Source: Exophiala sp. HKRS030
Taxonomy: Eukaryota; Ascomycota; Eurotiomycetes; Chaetothyriales; Herpotrichiellaceae
Direction of reading: 5' to 3'
Assembly: GCA_023897205.1 (NCBI GenBank)
Contig: JAHWDD010000012.1
Location: 682,001-746,000 of the forward strand
Length of the DNA: 64,000 nucleotides
The first letter of the stretch is position 1, and every line of letters starts with the position of its first letter. The translations under genes were made by a program, and so were the position numbers. The notes beneath the pieces were generated by a model. The model saw only the letters and a program-made list of their open reading frames with translations, had not been told where the DNA came from and did no database searches. Shown in pieces: positions 43,988 to 55,029 of the stretch.

Positions 43988-44879
43988 TCAAGCATCTTGA
44001 GGCACGAGAGCAACGCGGGCCTTGACTTTGCCATCGCACAAGCTCTTCAAAATAACTGGAAAGTCTTCGAGTCCAGCTGTCTCGACCCGTGGCTGCACAA
44101 CTCCTCTGGAAATAAGGTCCAGTACTTCTTTGAGGTCACGCAGTTGACCACCGTAGGTGAAGTTGATAGTCAGACGCTTTCGGACTCCAATTTTCATATC
44201 GATCTTGTTCTCTATGTCCAGAGTTCCAATACAGACCATCTTGCCCCCTCGTCGTACTGTTTCGTGTGTTAGAAAAGCCAACCTAGAACGGCGTGCTCAA
44301 AAGACAGAATATAATACTCACAAACTTGCTGCGCATCAGTGAAGGTCTGGTGCTTTCCAACAAAGTCCAGCGTCGTGTCAATCTTTCCGAACAAGCCTCT
44401 CGCTTCTAGAAACTCCTGAACAGACTTGCCGGCTGGGATAGCATCTGTACTGGGCACACCGATCTTGATGGCCTCGTCGAGAAGCTCTTGTCGAATGTCG
44501 GATACGATGACTCGAGCCCCAATATGTAGAACGATTTGCAAGGCATTAAAACCCAAGCCGCCTAGCCCGAACAGCACCACCGTCTCGGTGGGCTTTACTT
44601 CGCCGCGGCCCATGATGGCATGATAACTAGTCTTGACAGCATCGGTGGCTACGGCTGCCACGTGGGAAGGTATATCTCGTTATGTGTTAGAGACTGTTGT
44701 AGGTGAAAGCAAAAGAAAACACCTCCAGGACGCACAGTGGGAACAGAAACCTCTTCCCACACCTATGTTGTTTCAGATGTTGTTTATTTAAATCAAGAAG
44801 TTCGTGTCATATTTACAGGCTCTGGGTTTCCCTTGTGTTTCCTCCATGCGAACATGGTCTTTGGTAGTTGTGGTGCCAT
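43988..44879 (-). pseudogene. Zinc-type alcohol dehydrogenase copy with internal deletion
   Basis: This is a paralog of the intact ADH at 55030-56470, but the catalytic and structural zinc region is absent. Exon 1 (44879-44817, 63 bases as in the intact copy) gives the FAWRKHKGNPEP start, and exon 2 (44762-44723) encodes VWEEVSVPTVRPG. The next homologous sequence is ATDAVKTSYHAI, so about 130 residues with the VCHSD, GHE and four-Cys motifs are missing. The rest is well preserved: the Rossmann LFGLGGLGFNA, VIVSDIRQE and the C-terminal ARVALVPQDA (exons 44654-44322 and 44256-43988). A GT-AG pair at 44722-44655 would join the halves in frame and give about 234 residues, but that product would lack all zinc ligands. 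It may be a dying gene, or it could make a short nucleotide-binding protein. Confidence 0.82.
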
Positions 44880-45402
44880 GTTTGCTACCAAACTCGGTCT
44901 GCTTAGATTAAAATACAAAAGTGAGAATCTTAGTGCTCCAAGAAAGTGGTTCTGACAACACAGTACTTCTGATCAATATCCTCGCATTTTCTAGACGCTA
45001 GATTCTCAAGCGTTCCCCCTGGTGACCGTCGGTACCTCCTCCGCTTATAGATAGCTGTGTTCGGCTCGGCCAGCACGGCCTGCCGACTGAGCAACTCGAT
45101 ATTGATTTGTGTCCGGACCATTTAGCGCTTCTACAAGCTCCACGTAGTGCACGGCACAGACGGAGCTTGAGAGTGCATCCTGTTACTTGGCAATAAGGCA
45201 TTGCCTAGGACTGATAGATGCCACGATTTGAGTATTGTGTGGGTCCACGAACAATCTACTTTGAGACTATGGGGGTGAAGTACATGACATTGTCCACAAC
45301 GGTATCGTCTTCCAATTTCCTTTCAGATGGCATTATCTTTTTATGTTTCTAATTCCGACGGCCTTGTGGCTATTGCCGACAGTTAGTGGGAAAGTATTTG
45401 AC
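44880..45402. other. Intergenic region upstream of truncated ADH
   Basis: No gene was recognised. A single TTCGGC lies at 45060-45065. The right end is the 3' flank of the SDR gene. Confidence 0.35.
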
Positions 45403-46533
45403 TTATTCCTTGTAGATTCTCACTTTATAATCGTCACGCCACTGGTCCTCAATGATTCGGAGCTGGGTAGCCTGCTTCTTGATATAGTACTCGTCCGACG
45501 GGTCTCGGTAGTCTTCCTTGTCTACGTCCACAAAGCCCTGGGCAGCAAATGATCTTGGGGTGATCATGAGCGAACGTCCTAAGGATTGAGATTAGCAAGT
45601 ATTCCACCGATGAAGTTGACATGGGCTCACCATTAACGCCTTTATCGCAAGCGATTCTCATCATTGCACCAGCACAGTCAATCTGCTCGCCAAATTCAAT
45701 ACCGTGCTCGATGAGCCATGTCTCATACTCCTTGGTTCGGATGGCGCTCTTGATCCAACAGGGTGCTACATAGTTGATTCGGATGCTTTGCTCCCAGCTA
45801 TTGCGGCGGACAGTCTTCATGAATCCTTTGAGACCATACTTGGTCGACGTGTATTCCCAGTTGCCCTTGTGATATGTCAGCAAAGATGAAGACACTTCTC
45901 ACACCATACTCACCGGAGAGTCAATGTAAGCAACCATACTTCCAGTCATGATGAAGCAACGATCCCTCTCCTCGTTGTCTGGTTGCCTTCGGAAGTAGTG
46001 GACAGCTAACTTCCACGTGTAAAAGGTGCCCTCAAGATTGACGTGGACAATGTTCAAGTCCGGCTTAGTGGGTGGCCCATTCGGGTCTGAAGGACAAGAG
46101 TTCATGATTAGAATCTCTCACGATGCTTTCGTCTTCGTCGCAACTCACCATCCAGGTTCCAAAGACTGTCTCCCGAGCTTCGACTGATACCAGCATTGGC
46201 AATGACAACATCAACGCTATTGTTCGGACTACTGTTCTTGGCCGCTTCAAATACCTTGATCTGATCGTCCCAGTTTCGAATGTCGCATCTGACAAAGGCA
46301 GCCCGGGGACTTGAAGAGTTGGCGTTGAGGTCCTTTTCCACGTCGGCTCCTCGTGGGTGAAGATCGGCAAAAGTTACAAATGCTCCAGCAGCCACGAATT
46401 CCTTGACCATGACCTCTCCCATACCATTTGCGCCACCAGTGATGATGACAGACTTGCCCTTCATTTTAGACTTGTCGGGGGTGACTGTGCAGTCTATGGG
46501 ACCATTGTAGGAGTATTTGGGAATGGTAGGCAT
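45403..46533 (-). CDS. Short-chain dehydrogenase, prostaglandin-dehydrogenase-like
   Basis: Four exons (46533-46149, 46086-45914, 45865-45631, 45578-45403) give about 322 residues; all phases agree. Cofactor motif TGGANGMG lies near residue 33, FADLHP with an acidic residue suggests NAD, ANAGISRS follows, then catalytic Ser in MTGSMVAY and Tyr-Lys in YTSTKYG made across intron 3. The last exon must be spliced to reach the C-terminal YYIKKQATQLRIIEDQW region; reading through the intron at 45632 gives a wrong tail. Related fungal enzymes oxidise hydroxyl groups on fatty or terpenoid molecules. It lies beside the truncated ADH on the same strand, and may supply the ketone for the BVMOs or oxidise hydroxy acids. 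The substrate is unknown. Confidence 0.92.
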
Positions 46534-47256
46534 CTTCAATCTTGATATTGTATGTGATTGAGTGATACCTTTTTCAGATCTAGTAATGAGGCAAAGCTTG
46601 GTCTGGATCGTGTATTCTATATTGCTTCGTTGCTGTCTAATGTCACTTATGTTGGAAAGATGATGTATTTCTTGCGGGCTCAAACTTTACTCCAACCTTC
46701 GGCTTGCTTCACGCCCATCCCCGACTTCGGTTGGGATCCGGATAGTGGGGATAACGGTTGTGCGCCCCGGGATTCCCAAAGAGGTCGCGCAGCCGGCATT
46801 TTGCGCCAGTCGGTTTTGTGGACTTGACCCCCCATATCTACCGCGGCATCTCCAGAAGGCAGAAGGTGGAATCTGGGGAGGATGTGACTAGTAAGGTACA
46901 GATGACTCTAGGAGGAGCAAGTAGACGGACAAGAACGGAGACATTAGGACTGCATACTCCTCACGGAACCCGATGAAACCACTAAGAGCATTTTAATCAC
47001 GACGGCTTTCTTACCCGGACCTCGAAGAGAGAATATTTTGATGCCTTTATCTTGTGCTATTCTTCAATGCTAACTAGCCTTCGGGCAATGTCACAAGGAC
47101 AACGTGTTGCACGATACCTGGAAGAAGCCAGTCATCGTACTTCCAGGTTCTGATGCACGCTTCGGCATAGCTTGTACATCTCCAAACCACTTTGGCCTGC
47201 AGGAGCCGGATACTTCATCAAACCAAGTCGCAATATTCCTCTTCCTCTGCTAGATT
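46534..47256. promoter_or_regulatory. Upstream region of the SDR gene
   Basis: 723 gene-free bases. TTCGGC occurs at 46698-46703, about 165 bases from the SDR start, with a related TTCGGT nearby. Confidence 0.35.
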
Positions 47257-48678
47257 CTATCGCATAGCCTGCCTTTTCTCGATGACGGGATATACCCATT
47301 CACCATTTGACATACCCTCTTCAGCCCCGTAGAATCGCATGCTGAACGAAAGCTTCCCGCCTCCTGCTGGCGCCGGCAACCAGTTTGAGATCCAGTTCTC
47401 TGGGGGACGCAGATCGGCGGGCTGCAAAAGTATCTGGAATAGATCATCCCTTGCATCATCAGAGATTTCGTTCTCCCCATACACCCTGCCGCCATCGCTG
47501 TAAGCTATCGTACTCCGATCCCCAAGGACATATCGTTCCAGATCATTCGGGATTAGATAGCCATTGCCGTCGTAGACAGTTATACTCCAGAATCCAGTAC
47601 GCTTCAACTTGGGCTTGGACGAAAATGTCACGACATATGCTTCGTCAGGTCCAATGGAGTACTCATAGGCGATGGACGGATTACCAGCTGTGTAGACAGG
47701 GTAGAAAGACTGATCGCGGGTTAGGGCTAGATACCCTCGTTGAGCCACGATGTGACGAGCATTGTAAAACGATCCATAGTATCCAAGGATGTGATCGGCA
47801 GTCTTCGACCAGTCGTTGCCCAGGTGATCAGTCATACCTGCGAGCCGCCTCAAGTTCAAAGACGAATCGTCAGCTACTATGACCGCCGCAGCCAAATCAG
47901 TGCCTTGGGGCTGCTTAAATTGACCATTGGAGATTCCAGCTTGTCTCAGCATATCGGCGACCCACGGTCGATCGCTGACAACTGGGGAGAGATTATATGG
48001 TGCCAGTTTAGCAAGTAACTGCAAGACGGCCTCAGCTTGTGAGATGTTTTCGTTTCTGATAAAACTGAAGAGATTGAGATCCAGGCTTGGAATGTCCGTG
48101 TGAATACTGCTTTTGACTGGGTTGAGTTGGATTTTTCCCTGGTATTCAACCACCCGTGCCACGTCGCTCTCTGTGTTGTTCACCAGTATTCTTATAAGTG
48201 CCAGCCCGTATGGAGTTGGTGAATTAACAACGGCCTGGTACCCTTCGGGGATATCGCTGGATTCGATACCAAAGTCATCACTGAAATATCTAAGTAGATA
48301 TTTGCCTGCCTTCCACCCTTGCAGACTGCCGATGTTGGCGAAGTTGTTACCGTATAGATCATAGAACGGAAAACACCAGTACCTGTCATTGATCTCAGGA
48401 ATAATGAACTCCAGATCCCTCTTTGCTAAGTCGTAAAAAATGGCCGAGTATAAAGTGTCAACGTTGGGTCGGACGAGATGTCTGTCTTGAGCTGTCGCCA
48501 GCTTCTCCCCTCGATATAGAGTGTTGGTCTCTCCGGGATACCCTAAAGCCATCTCTGCGAAGGCATAAAGTGGGAAACCATACTATTGTGCTTAGTCTTT
48601 TGTAACATTATGAAGCTTACGATAATCTACCTGATATGCAAATGCCAATGCATTTTGTGATCGTCGTTGCTGTGACAT
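47257..48678 (-). CDS. DUF1254/DUF1214 domain protein
   Basis: Two exons, 48678-48631 and 48582-47257, encode about 457 residues. The short first exon supplies the MSQQRRSQNALAFAYQ start and joins YGFPLYAFAEMALGYPGE, the beginning of DUF1254. The DUF1254 part includes RPNVDTLYSAIFYDLAKRD and RYWCFPFYDLYGNNFANIGS; the C-terminal DUF1214 part has GFWSITVYDGNGYLIPND and LPAPAGGGKLSFSMRFY. The family is broad in bacteria and fungi, often next to oxidative or detoxification genes, and has no firmly established reaction. No signal peptide is evident, though many bacterial relatives are exported. It stands between an SDR and an MFS carrier on the same strand within the BVMO cluster. Its role in the pathway is unknown. 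Confidence 0.9.
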
Positions 48679-49253
48679 GACAGATGCAGTTCGAATTCAA
48701 TTGATCTCGAAAATCCTCAACAAGAATAATTCTAGGATCAAGATCAAGATGCTTAGGAAAGTACCTGTCGTTGTATGGCTAGTTTGTCTCGAATACTTTA
48801 GGCCACATGATTCCCGTGTCAATGCTATACGGAAAGGGCGAAGGTAATAGAAGTGTAAGTTATCCCAAGACTAGCCGTATCCGTATTACCGACCTGAATT
48901 TCAATGCGTCGGTAAAGCCGGCAGATGACCCCTCTTGTGGTGATTGCACATTCGTGTATGCTGTAATCTAGGGTTTGTCCATGGGTTAGCGATCATGTGA
49001 GGCACAAACATGTGTCGATGGGTCAATTCAACTATTTTTTGATCCTTGCCACTTAGTTAAAATCACAACAGATGGCATGAACGAACAAAATTTACTGTTC
49101 ATCATGACCATATTGCCTTACGGTCTCACTAGACCAACGCACCAAAATCCAACCATAGATGGCGCGTATATAGCGTATTCATATTCGAACACGATTAGTC
49201 AACTCTCAAAATAAAAGCCGATTCTTCCAACGGTGTTTGGATGAGATGAGCTT
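48679..49253. other. Intergenic region between DUF1254 and MFS genes
   Basis: 575 bases upstream of DUF1254 and downstream of the carrier. AT-rich, and nothing was recognised. Confidence 0.4.
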
Positions 49254-50992
49254 CTAGTAGGTATAACGGAAACCGGGCAGGTTCTCAAGAATGAAGTCTC
49301 CCCTTGCAGCCTGGTGGTTGCGCACGTAGAAGAATATTGTCATTAGTCCAACCAGCAACAATGTAAGTCCGTTAGCACTGTAGAAATCGTCAGGTTAGTA
49401 GTTGGGAACATGCATAATGCAGGGATAATGGCTTACACAAGACAAGCAGTGATCCCCGGAACATAGTCAGGAGCGTCCTCAGACCGAAAAACCAACGATC
49501 CAGCAATACCGCCAATACCACCCAGAGACGATAGACTAGCATTGCAGAACGCACGCTTCCAATGTCCGCGAATGTTGTTGGCTTGATAGACCATGACAGC
49601 TGGGATGTTTGCAGAACAGCCTGCGGTGACGAAAAGAGAGCCGACGTATTGAGAGCCAGAGCTGGTGGTCCAAGTCATCATGCACAACCCAGTGGCGGAT
49701 AACAAGGCGTTGAAGACGAGACAGGGGCCACGCAGGCGGACTTTGTCGCAGATATAGCCTTCCACAAACATCAACGCCATGGCAGCTAAATATGGAGGAC
49801 TACTCAGAGCCTGAGCCGCTGCGACACTGAAGCCCATTTCACCTTCGAGAATAAGGGGCAAGTAGAAGCCCACCGAGTATGCCTGGATTGTTGAGCAGCT
49901 ATGTGTGCTGTTAGTATCTTGTCGAATATGGGAGCCAACAAGGCTGACTTACAAGAACAATAATCCAAAGGACCAGATCTTCCAGTCGAGTGCAGCCGAG
50001 AACAGCCGTTTCCAAGAGAAGTTTGGTGTTTCGGCATCAGCACGATCACGGTTGATGTGCCTGATCACAAAATCCTTCTCTTTCACGGAGAGAAATCCCC
50101 AAGCCTTGTGCGATTCCTCGGGGAAATTAATCATAAAGGCATAACCCAGAACTCCGATAATGATGGTTAACAAACCCTCCATGATGAAGATCCACCGCCA
50201 TGCTGCCTCGCCTCCGAGTCCACCCATCTGTGAGAATAGGAGGCCAAGAACACCACCGAAAGCGCTGCCAAGGACAGCGATGAGGTAGAATGTCGAGACA
50301 CGTTTGTGAAGATCGTATCGAGCATACCAGCATGAAATCAGATAAAATTGTCCAGAGAGTGCGCCCGATTCCAAGGCTCCGAGAAGCAAACGGAGTGGGA
50401 TCAGTGACCTCCAGCTCTGCACAAAGCCGAAGCACTATCAAGTGTTAGCGACACATATCTGTTATGTGGGAGGATTGTTCACAAACCATCATGACAATTC
50501 CCCAAGCAACAACGGTCGACGACATGAAAACTCTTGGCCCAATCTTGCGGAGCAACCTGTTTGAAGGGATCTGGAGGAGAATATAGGGACCGAAAAATAC
50601 CAAGAGCACAATGGACTGAAGGATAGCATGTTAAGGAGAGCACGGATAGAACACGATGGCCACACTTACATAGCGCTTTCCAACAGCTAGATGGAGAGCT
50701 TTAGCCATTCTGATGAAATTGTGAGCGATGACTCCTGACCTATATAGCAAGTCACTTACCCAGCGATGTTTGCATTAGACATGTTGGCTCGGTCAAGGAA
50801 TGACACGGCCTGCATGGCACCGAGGATCACCAAGAGTCTTCTATCAATCTTGTGGATGATTTTCCTTTGCTCCTTGACCGTGTATTCCTCATCTTCGCCG
50901 TCATTGTCGGCCTTGGATACTTTATCAGAGTTTTCAATGTGGTCGCCACCGGTGGTTGATATAGCCTCAAGCGAAAATTCCTTCATAGACAT
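49254..50992 (-). CDS. MFS transporter 2, anion:cation symporter family
   Basis: Six exons (50992-50760, 50709-50670, 50615-50487, 50434-49953, 49898-49437, 49377-49254) encode about 489 residues and all phases close. The helix 1 motif SFLDRANMSNANIAG, RLLLGALESGALSGQFYLISCWY in helix 4-5 and the C-terminal FRYTY are typical of the Dal5/Tna1 allantoate-nicotinate type. The cytosolic N-terminus is acidic and ends in KEQRKIIHKIDRR. It is distinct from the carrier at 30858. Relatives import organic anions and vitamins with protons. It is divergent from the alkylsulfatase, so import of a sulfated or carboxylated substrate is an attractive but unproven link. Confidence 0.92.
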
Positions 50993-51639
50993 GTTGTTCT
51001 GGTATAATTGGTAGTGTTACAGGCTGTTGACCACTTTACCTAATCAGATAATAGTTCCGTAATCCTTCCCGGACTCCAGAGCATAGACTGAGGCGAATGG
51101 TCTGATATACACTCTCCGTGTGCAGGGAGCACTCGGAGCAGGTATTCTATGTTTCGGCATGAGAAAGCTGTTGAGACTATAGCCTGCTCCCAGATTTTCT
51201 GCACGGGACAAGCGGGGACGAGTCCTCTCCGCTTGGAAAGCTTAGAGTTCTGGAGCATAACCACCATATGGGCTAACCTCATAGGGGTTGCCGAATCTCT
51301 CCTGGGGCCCCAGATCCCAAAGAAGTCTACCGAACGGTATAACCCTACAGATCACAAATTGAACTTTTGTTTTTGGTCGTGTTCCGATGTACCCGGTGGC
51401 ATTACGATCTGACATATCCAGATGTTTGGGTGAGAAATCACCCGTTTGCCAACCACAGGCAAGCTCTTGGAGGACGTCATTTGGACATATCGTCCAGAAA
51501 ATACTTGCGATGTCCTGAAGACCATAGATAACAAGCGAGTGACCCAAACACTCATTACAGTGTACACAAAAAGCCGCATGCCTCTGAGGCAAGAGACAAC
51601 CCTCGAACCGTAAATTTAACACTTCACAGCCTTTTTAAC
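50993..51639. promoter_or_regulatory. Divergent promoter of MFS 2 and alkylsulfatase
   Basis: 647 gene-free bases. The hexamer occurs as TTCGGC at 51153-51158 and as GCCGAA at 51290-51295, on opposite strands. Confidence 0.45.
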
Positions 51640-53475
51640 ATGGCGTTTGAGCCTTCATTTAACGACACACAAGATTACAATGATGCCACGCGAGGCTTCA
51701 TCGCCAAGCTGGAGCCCGGCATCATCAAAGACTCAGAGGGCAAAGTGGTGTGGGACATTGACCAGTTTGGTTTCATGGAAAAGGAATGCCCATCAACAGT
51801 CCATCCATACCTTTGGCGTCAGGGCCAACTAAATTCCAAGCAGGGCTTGTTCGAGATTACTCCTGGTATTTATCAAATCAGAGCATTCGACCTCTCGAAC
51901 ATGACCATTGTGGAGGGCAAGGAAGGAATTCTCGTCATCGATCCTCTGGTGTCTTGCGAATGTGCTGCTGCTGCCCTCAATATCTATCAACAACATCGCG
52001 GTCAGAGAAAAGTGACTGGCTTGATCTATTCGCACTCTCATGGCGACCACTACATGGGTGCTGAAGGCGTGCTTTCTCCAGAGCAGCTTGCCACCCCACA
52101 TCTTCCGATTATTGCACCAGATGGATTCATGGAAGCTGTCATGTCAGAAAGCATCCTTGCTGGACCGGCCATGCGTCAACGAGCCGCATTCATGTACGGG
52201 AAAGCTCTCCCACGGACGGCGACGGGCCATGTTGGCGTAGGATTAGGAATGGGCTCATCAACCGGCAAAACATCTCTCATTCCTCCCAATCTGCTCATCA
52301 AGGAGACTGGAGAAGAACACATTGTGGATAGCATTCGAATCGTCTTCCAAATGGTCCCTGGGACCGAGGCTCCAGCTGAGATCAATTTCCATCTTCCGGA
52401 CTTCAACGCGCTCTGCGTTCCAGAAACATGTACCAATTGCTTACACAATATCGTGACCTTACGAGGAGCCCAGGTGCGAGACGCCAAAGCATGGTCGGGC
52501 TATCTTGATGAAGCCATTGTCTTGTTTGGCGACAAGTCTGATGTTCTGTTCGGAAGTCACAACTGGTCTGTCTGGGGCCAGCATGAACTGATCGATCGAC
52601 TTGCCACACAAAGAGATTTATATGGCTATCTACATGACCAAACTGTCCGTATGATGAATCTGGGAATGACTGGCATCGAGATTGCTGAGCAAATCCAGTT
52701 GCCAGATAAACTTGCAACATCATGGCATTGTCGGGGATTCTACGGCTCTATCAGTCACAATGTCAAGGGCATTTACCAGAAATATATGACATGGTTCGAC
52801 GGCAACCCAGTGAATCTATGGCAGCATCCACCTGCGGCTACCGGTCAGAGGTATGTAGACTGCTTGGGTGGCTTAGATGTTGTAAGCTTGCAAGCACAAA
52901 CATATGAGGGACAAGGTGACCTGCGCTTCGCTGCCACCCTCCTAGCCCATGCAAACGCGGCAGACCCAACACATGAGCCAACAAAGAGGCAACTGGCCAG
53001 AGTTTATGAGAAATTAGGCTTTGGAGCCGAGAACGCGACCTGGAGAAATTTCTACTTGACTGCCGCACAGCACTTGAGGACCGGGAAACAAGCTGGTATG
53101 GTGGCAGGTGGACGAACACCCCTTGGACCAAACCTCTCGGTGGATCAGTGGTTCGACATCATGTCTGTTCAGATTGATGGTAGTACCGCTGCCGGTAAAA
53201 CTTGCCTTATAAATTTCAACCTAACGGATAGCGGAGAGAGATGGCGGTTGATTCTTAGCAATAGCGTCCTTACACATCGTCGATATCCGGCCAACGTGAA
53301 ATTAACAGGACAGGCAGACCTGGAACTGACTCTATCGCGGCTGGATCTTTTGGAAGTGCTGCGAGGCAACATGTCGAAAGCTGTACAGCAAAAAGGAGAC
53401 TTTGGAGCGCTCCAGAAGCTTCTCGGCTTGGTTGCAGTACAACAAGGCTCGGCTCGCGGGCCTAGTCAACTGTAG
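51640..53475 (+). CDS. Alkylsulfatase (SDS-hydrolase type, metallo-beta-lactamase fold)
   Basis: Intronless gene of 611 residues with the three-part SdsA1/BDS1 layout. The N-terminal MBL domain has the metal motif HSHGDHYMG near residue 135 and the ETCTNCLHNIVTLRGAQVRD segment near 265. The central dimerisation domain has FGSHNWSVWGQ and RDLYGYLHDQTVRMMNLGMT near 310-345, then the GFYGSISHNVKGIYQKY and FDGNPVNLW region. The C-terminal SCP-2-like domain (residues 490-600) is thought to hold the alkyl chain. These enzymes split primary or secondary alkyl sulfates to alcohol and sulfate. The protein ends PSQL; Ser-Gln-Leu is a weak, non-canonical peroxisomal tail. It is divergent from MFS 2. The alcohols released could feed the ADH/SDR and BVMO steps. 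Lack of introns among intron-rich neighbours is compatible with later acquisition. Confidence 0.95.
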   Translation: MAFEPSFNDTQDYNDATRGFIAKLEPGIIKDSEGKVVWDIDQFGFMEKECPSTVHPYLWRQGQLNSKQGLFEITPGIYQIRAFDLSNMTIVEGKEGILVIDPLVSCECAAAALNIYQQHRGQRKVTGLIYSHSHGDHYMGAEGVLSPEQLATPHLPIIAPDGFMEAVMSESILAGPAMRQRAAFMYGKALPRTATGHVGVGLGMGSSTGKTSLIPPNLLIKETGEEHIVDSIRIVFQMVPGTEAPAEINFHLPDFNALCVPETCTNCLHNIVTLRGAQVRDAKAWSGYLDEAIVLFGDKSDVLFGSHNWSVWGQHELIDRLATQRDLYGYLHDQTVRMMNLGMTGIEIAEQIQLPDKLATSWHCRGFYGSISHNVKGIYQKYMTWFDGNPVNLWQHPPAATGQRYVDCLGGLDVVSLQAQTYEGQGDLRFAATLLAHANAADPTHEPTKRQLARVYEKLGFGAENATWRNFYLTAAQHLRTGKQAGMVAGGRTPLGPNLSVDQWFDIMSVQIDGSTAAGKTCLINFNLTDSGERWRLILSNSVLTHRRYPANVKLTGQADLELTLSRLDLLEVLRGNMSKAVQQKGDFGALQKLLGLVAVQQGSARGPSQL

Positions 53476-53793
53476 TACCTCTATGGCTGTAAGACAATAC
53501 GACGTTACTTAGAATAGTTTGTATCTCAAAATGTCTTACACTCTCCCCGAGGCAGGATTATCTCGAATACGGGTAAAGATGACTCAATAGAATTGTGACG
53601 GAGTGTTTCTGCGAGAACTTTTGTAGTCCCGAGGTACCGCAAACGTGGGGATTCTTCTCAAACACCACAACGAGTGCCGATTGGTGGTGAGCCTACTGGA
53701 GCTTTTTACATGATACATAATCTCATAACGTCTCTACTTACAACAAAGCTAATAATCGAATCATATCAACTCTGTGAACAAGCAAGCACTATC
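53476..53793. other. Spacer between alkylsulfatase and lactonase 2
   Basis: 318 bases between genes on the same strand, expected to hold the lactonase promoter. No clear element is visible. Confidence 0.35.
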
Positions 53794-54996
53794 ATGGCAG
53801 CACCAAGGAAAGCCGTCAGCATACCTTCGGGTGAGATAGCAGTGACCGTCAAATTGATTAATCCAGTCAATTTTGGACCCGCCATCCTTAAGAGGTTTAT
53901 GGCACCAGATGTCCCAGGACTAGCGACGTTTAAGACATCACCATCATTATCGTTTCTACTGGAGCACCCGTCTGGTCGACGTCTCGTTTTCGATTTGGGC
54001 ATTCGCAAGGACTACGAGAATTATTCCAAGTCCATTGCGGACTATCTGCCAACCACAAATTACAAAATCCAGATCGAGAAAAATGTTATTGATATCTTGG
54101 ACGAGCATGGCGTTCCCGGCACAGACATCGAAGCTGTAATATGGAGGTAGGTCAACACTCACATACGAGAACTTAAGCTCACACCAAAGTACATAGCCAC
54201 TGGCACTGGGACCATATCGGAGACCCGTCCACTTTTCCCTGGTCTACGGACCTAGTAGTTGGACCAGGTTTCAAAAAAGCCATGCTGCCAGGCTATCCTG
54301 CTAACCCGGCATCCCCTATCCGAGAGAGTGACTATGAGTGAGTACTGACTGATCGTGTGCTCTCGCGATAAGAATCTTCATGACTAATTCTTGCATCTCA
54401 GAGGCCGGAACCTACGAGAGATTGATTTCGACGGTCCCGAGGAGTTCAAGATCGGACAGTTTCGCGCATTCGACTATTTTGGTGACGGAACATTTTATCT
54501 CCTCGACAGTCCAGGACACGCAATAGGCCATCTTTGCGGTCTTGCGCGAACACAAACCAATCCAGCCTCATTTATACTCATGGGTGGCGACATTTGCCAT
54601 TACGCAGGCATTTTTCGTCCCTCCGAATATCTACCCGTTCCTAAATCGATTACACCTCACCCGTTGCAACCTGCAAGCTCTCTGGCTTTCTGTCCTGGCA
54701 GTGCATTTGACAATTTGCAAAAATCAAGAGGGCGCAACCCTACAGATACTTTGTATGACATGACGTATGGCCACGATATCCCGTTGGCAACCGAGACAAT
54801 GCGATATTTGCAGGAACTCGATTGTCTCGATAATATCTTCGTCATTATCGCCCACGATTCGACAGTTAGAGATGGCGTTGACCATTTTCCCAAATCACTC
54901 AATGCGTGGAAAGAGAAGGGCTGGGGGAATGACCTGAAATGGGCCTTCTTCCGTGATCTGGAACAGTACTGGAAATCTCAAGCAGTGGCTAAGTAG
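53794..54996 (+). CDS. Metallo-beta-lactamase-fold hydrolase, lactonase candidate 2
   Basis: Three exons (53794-54146, 54197-54337, 54402-54996) encode about 362 residues. The layout matches lactonase 1 at 42345: exon 1 is 353 and exon 2 is 141 bases in both, with the same phases. Metal ligands are intact: SHWHWDHIGD across intron 1, SPGHAIGH, GGDICHYAGIF and the late IIAHDST His. NPVNFGPAI, LLEHPSGRRLVFDLGIRKD and STDLVVGPGFKKAMLPGYP are shared with the paralog. The main differences are in the 20-30 residues after GGDICHYAGIFRPSEY and in the final lines. It converges tail-to-tail with the intact ADH at 55030, only about 34 bases apart. A lactone or ester hydrolase is the likely function; the two copies may favour different ring sizes. 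Confidence 0.93.
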
Positions 54997-55029
54997 AAAC
55001 AATGGGACAAAGATATACAATGTGAATCT

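Noticed and set aside
45449..45895. Unspliced reading of the SDR 3' part ending in a non-SDR tail
   Set aside because: A GTGAGC donor and TAG acceptor at 45630-45579 restore the expected SDR C-terminus down to 45403.
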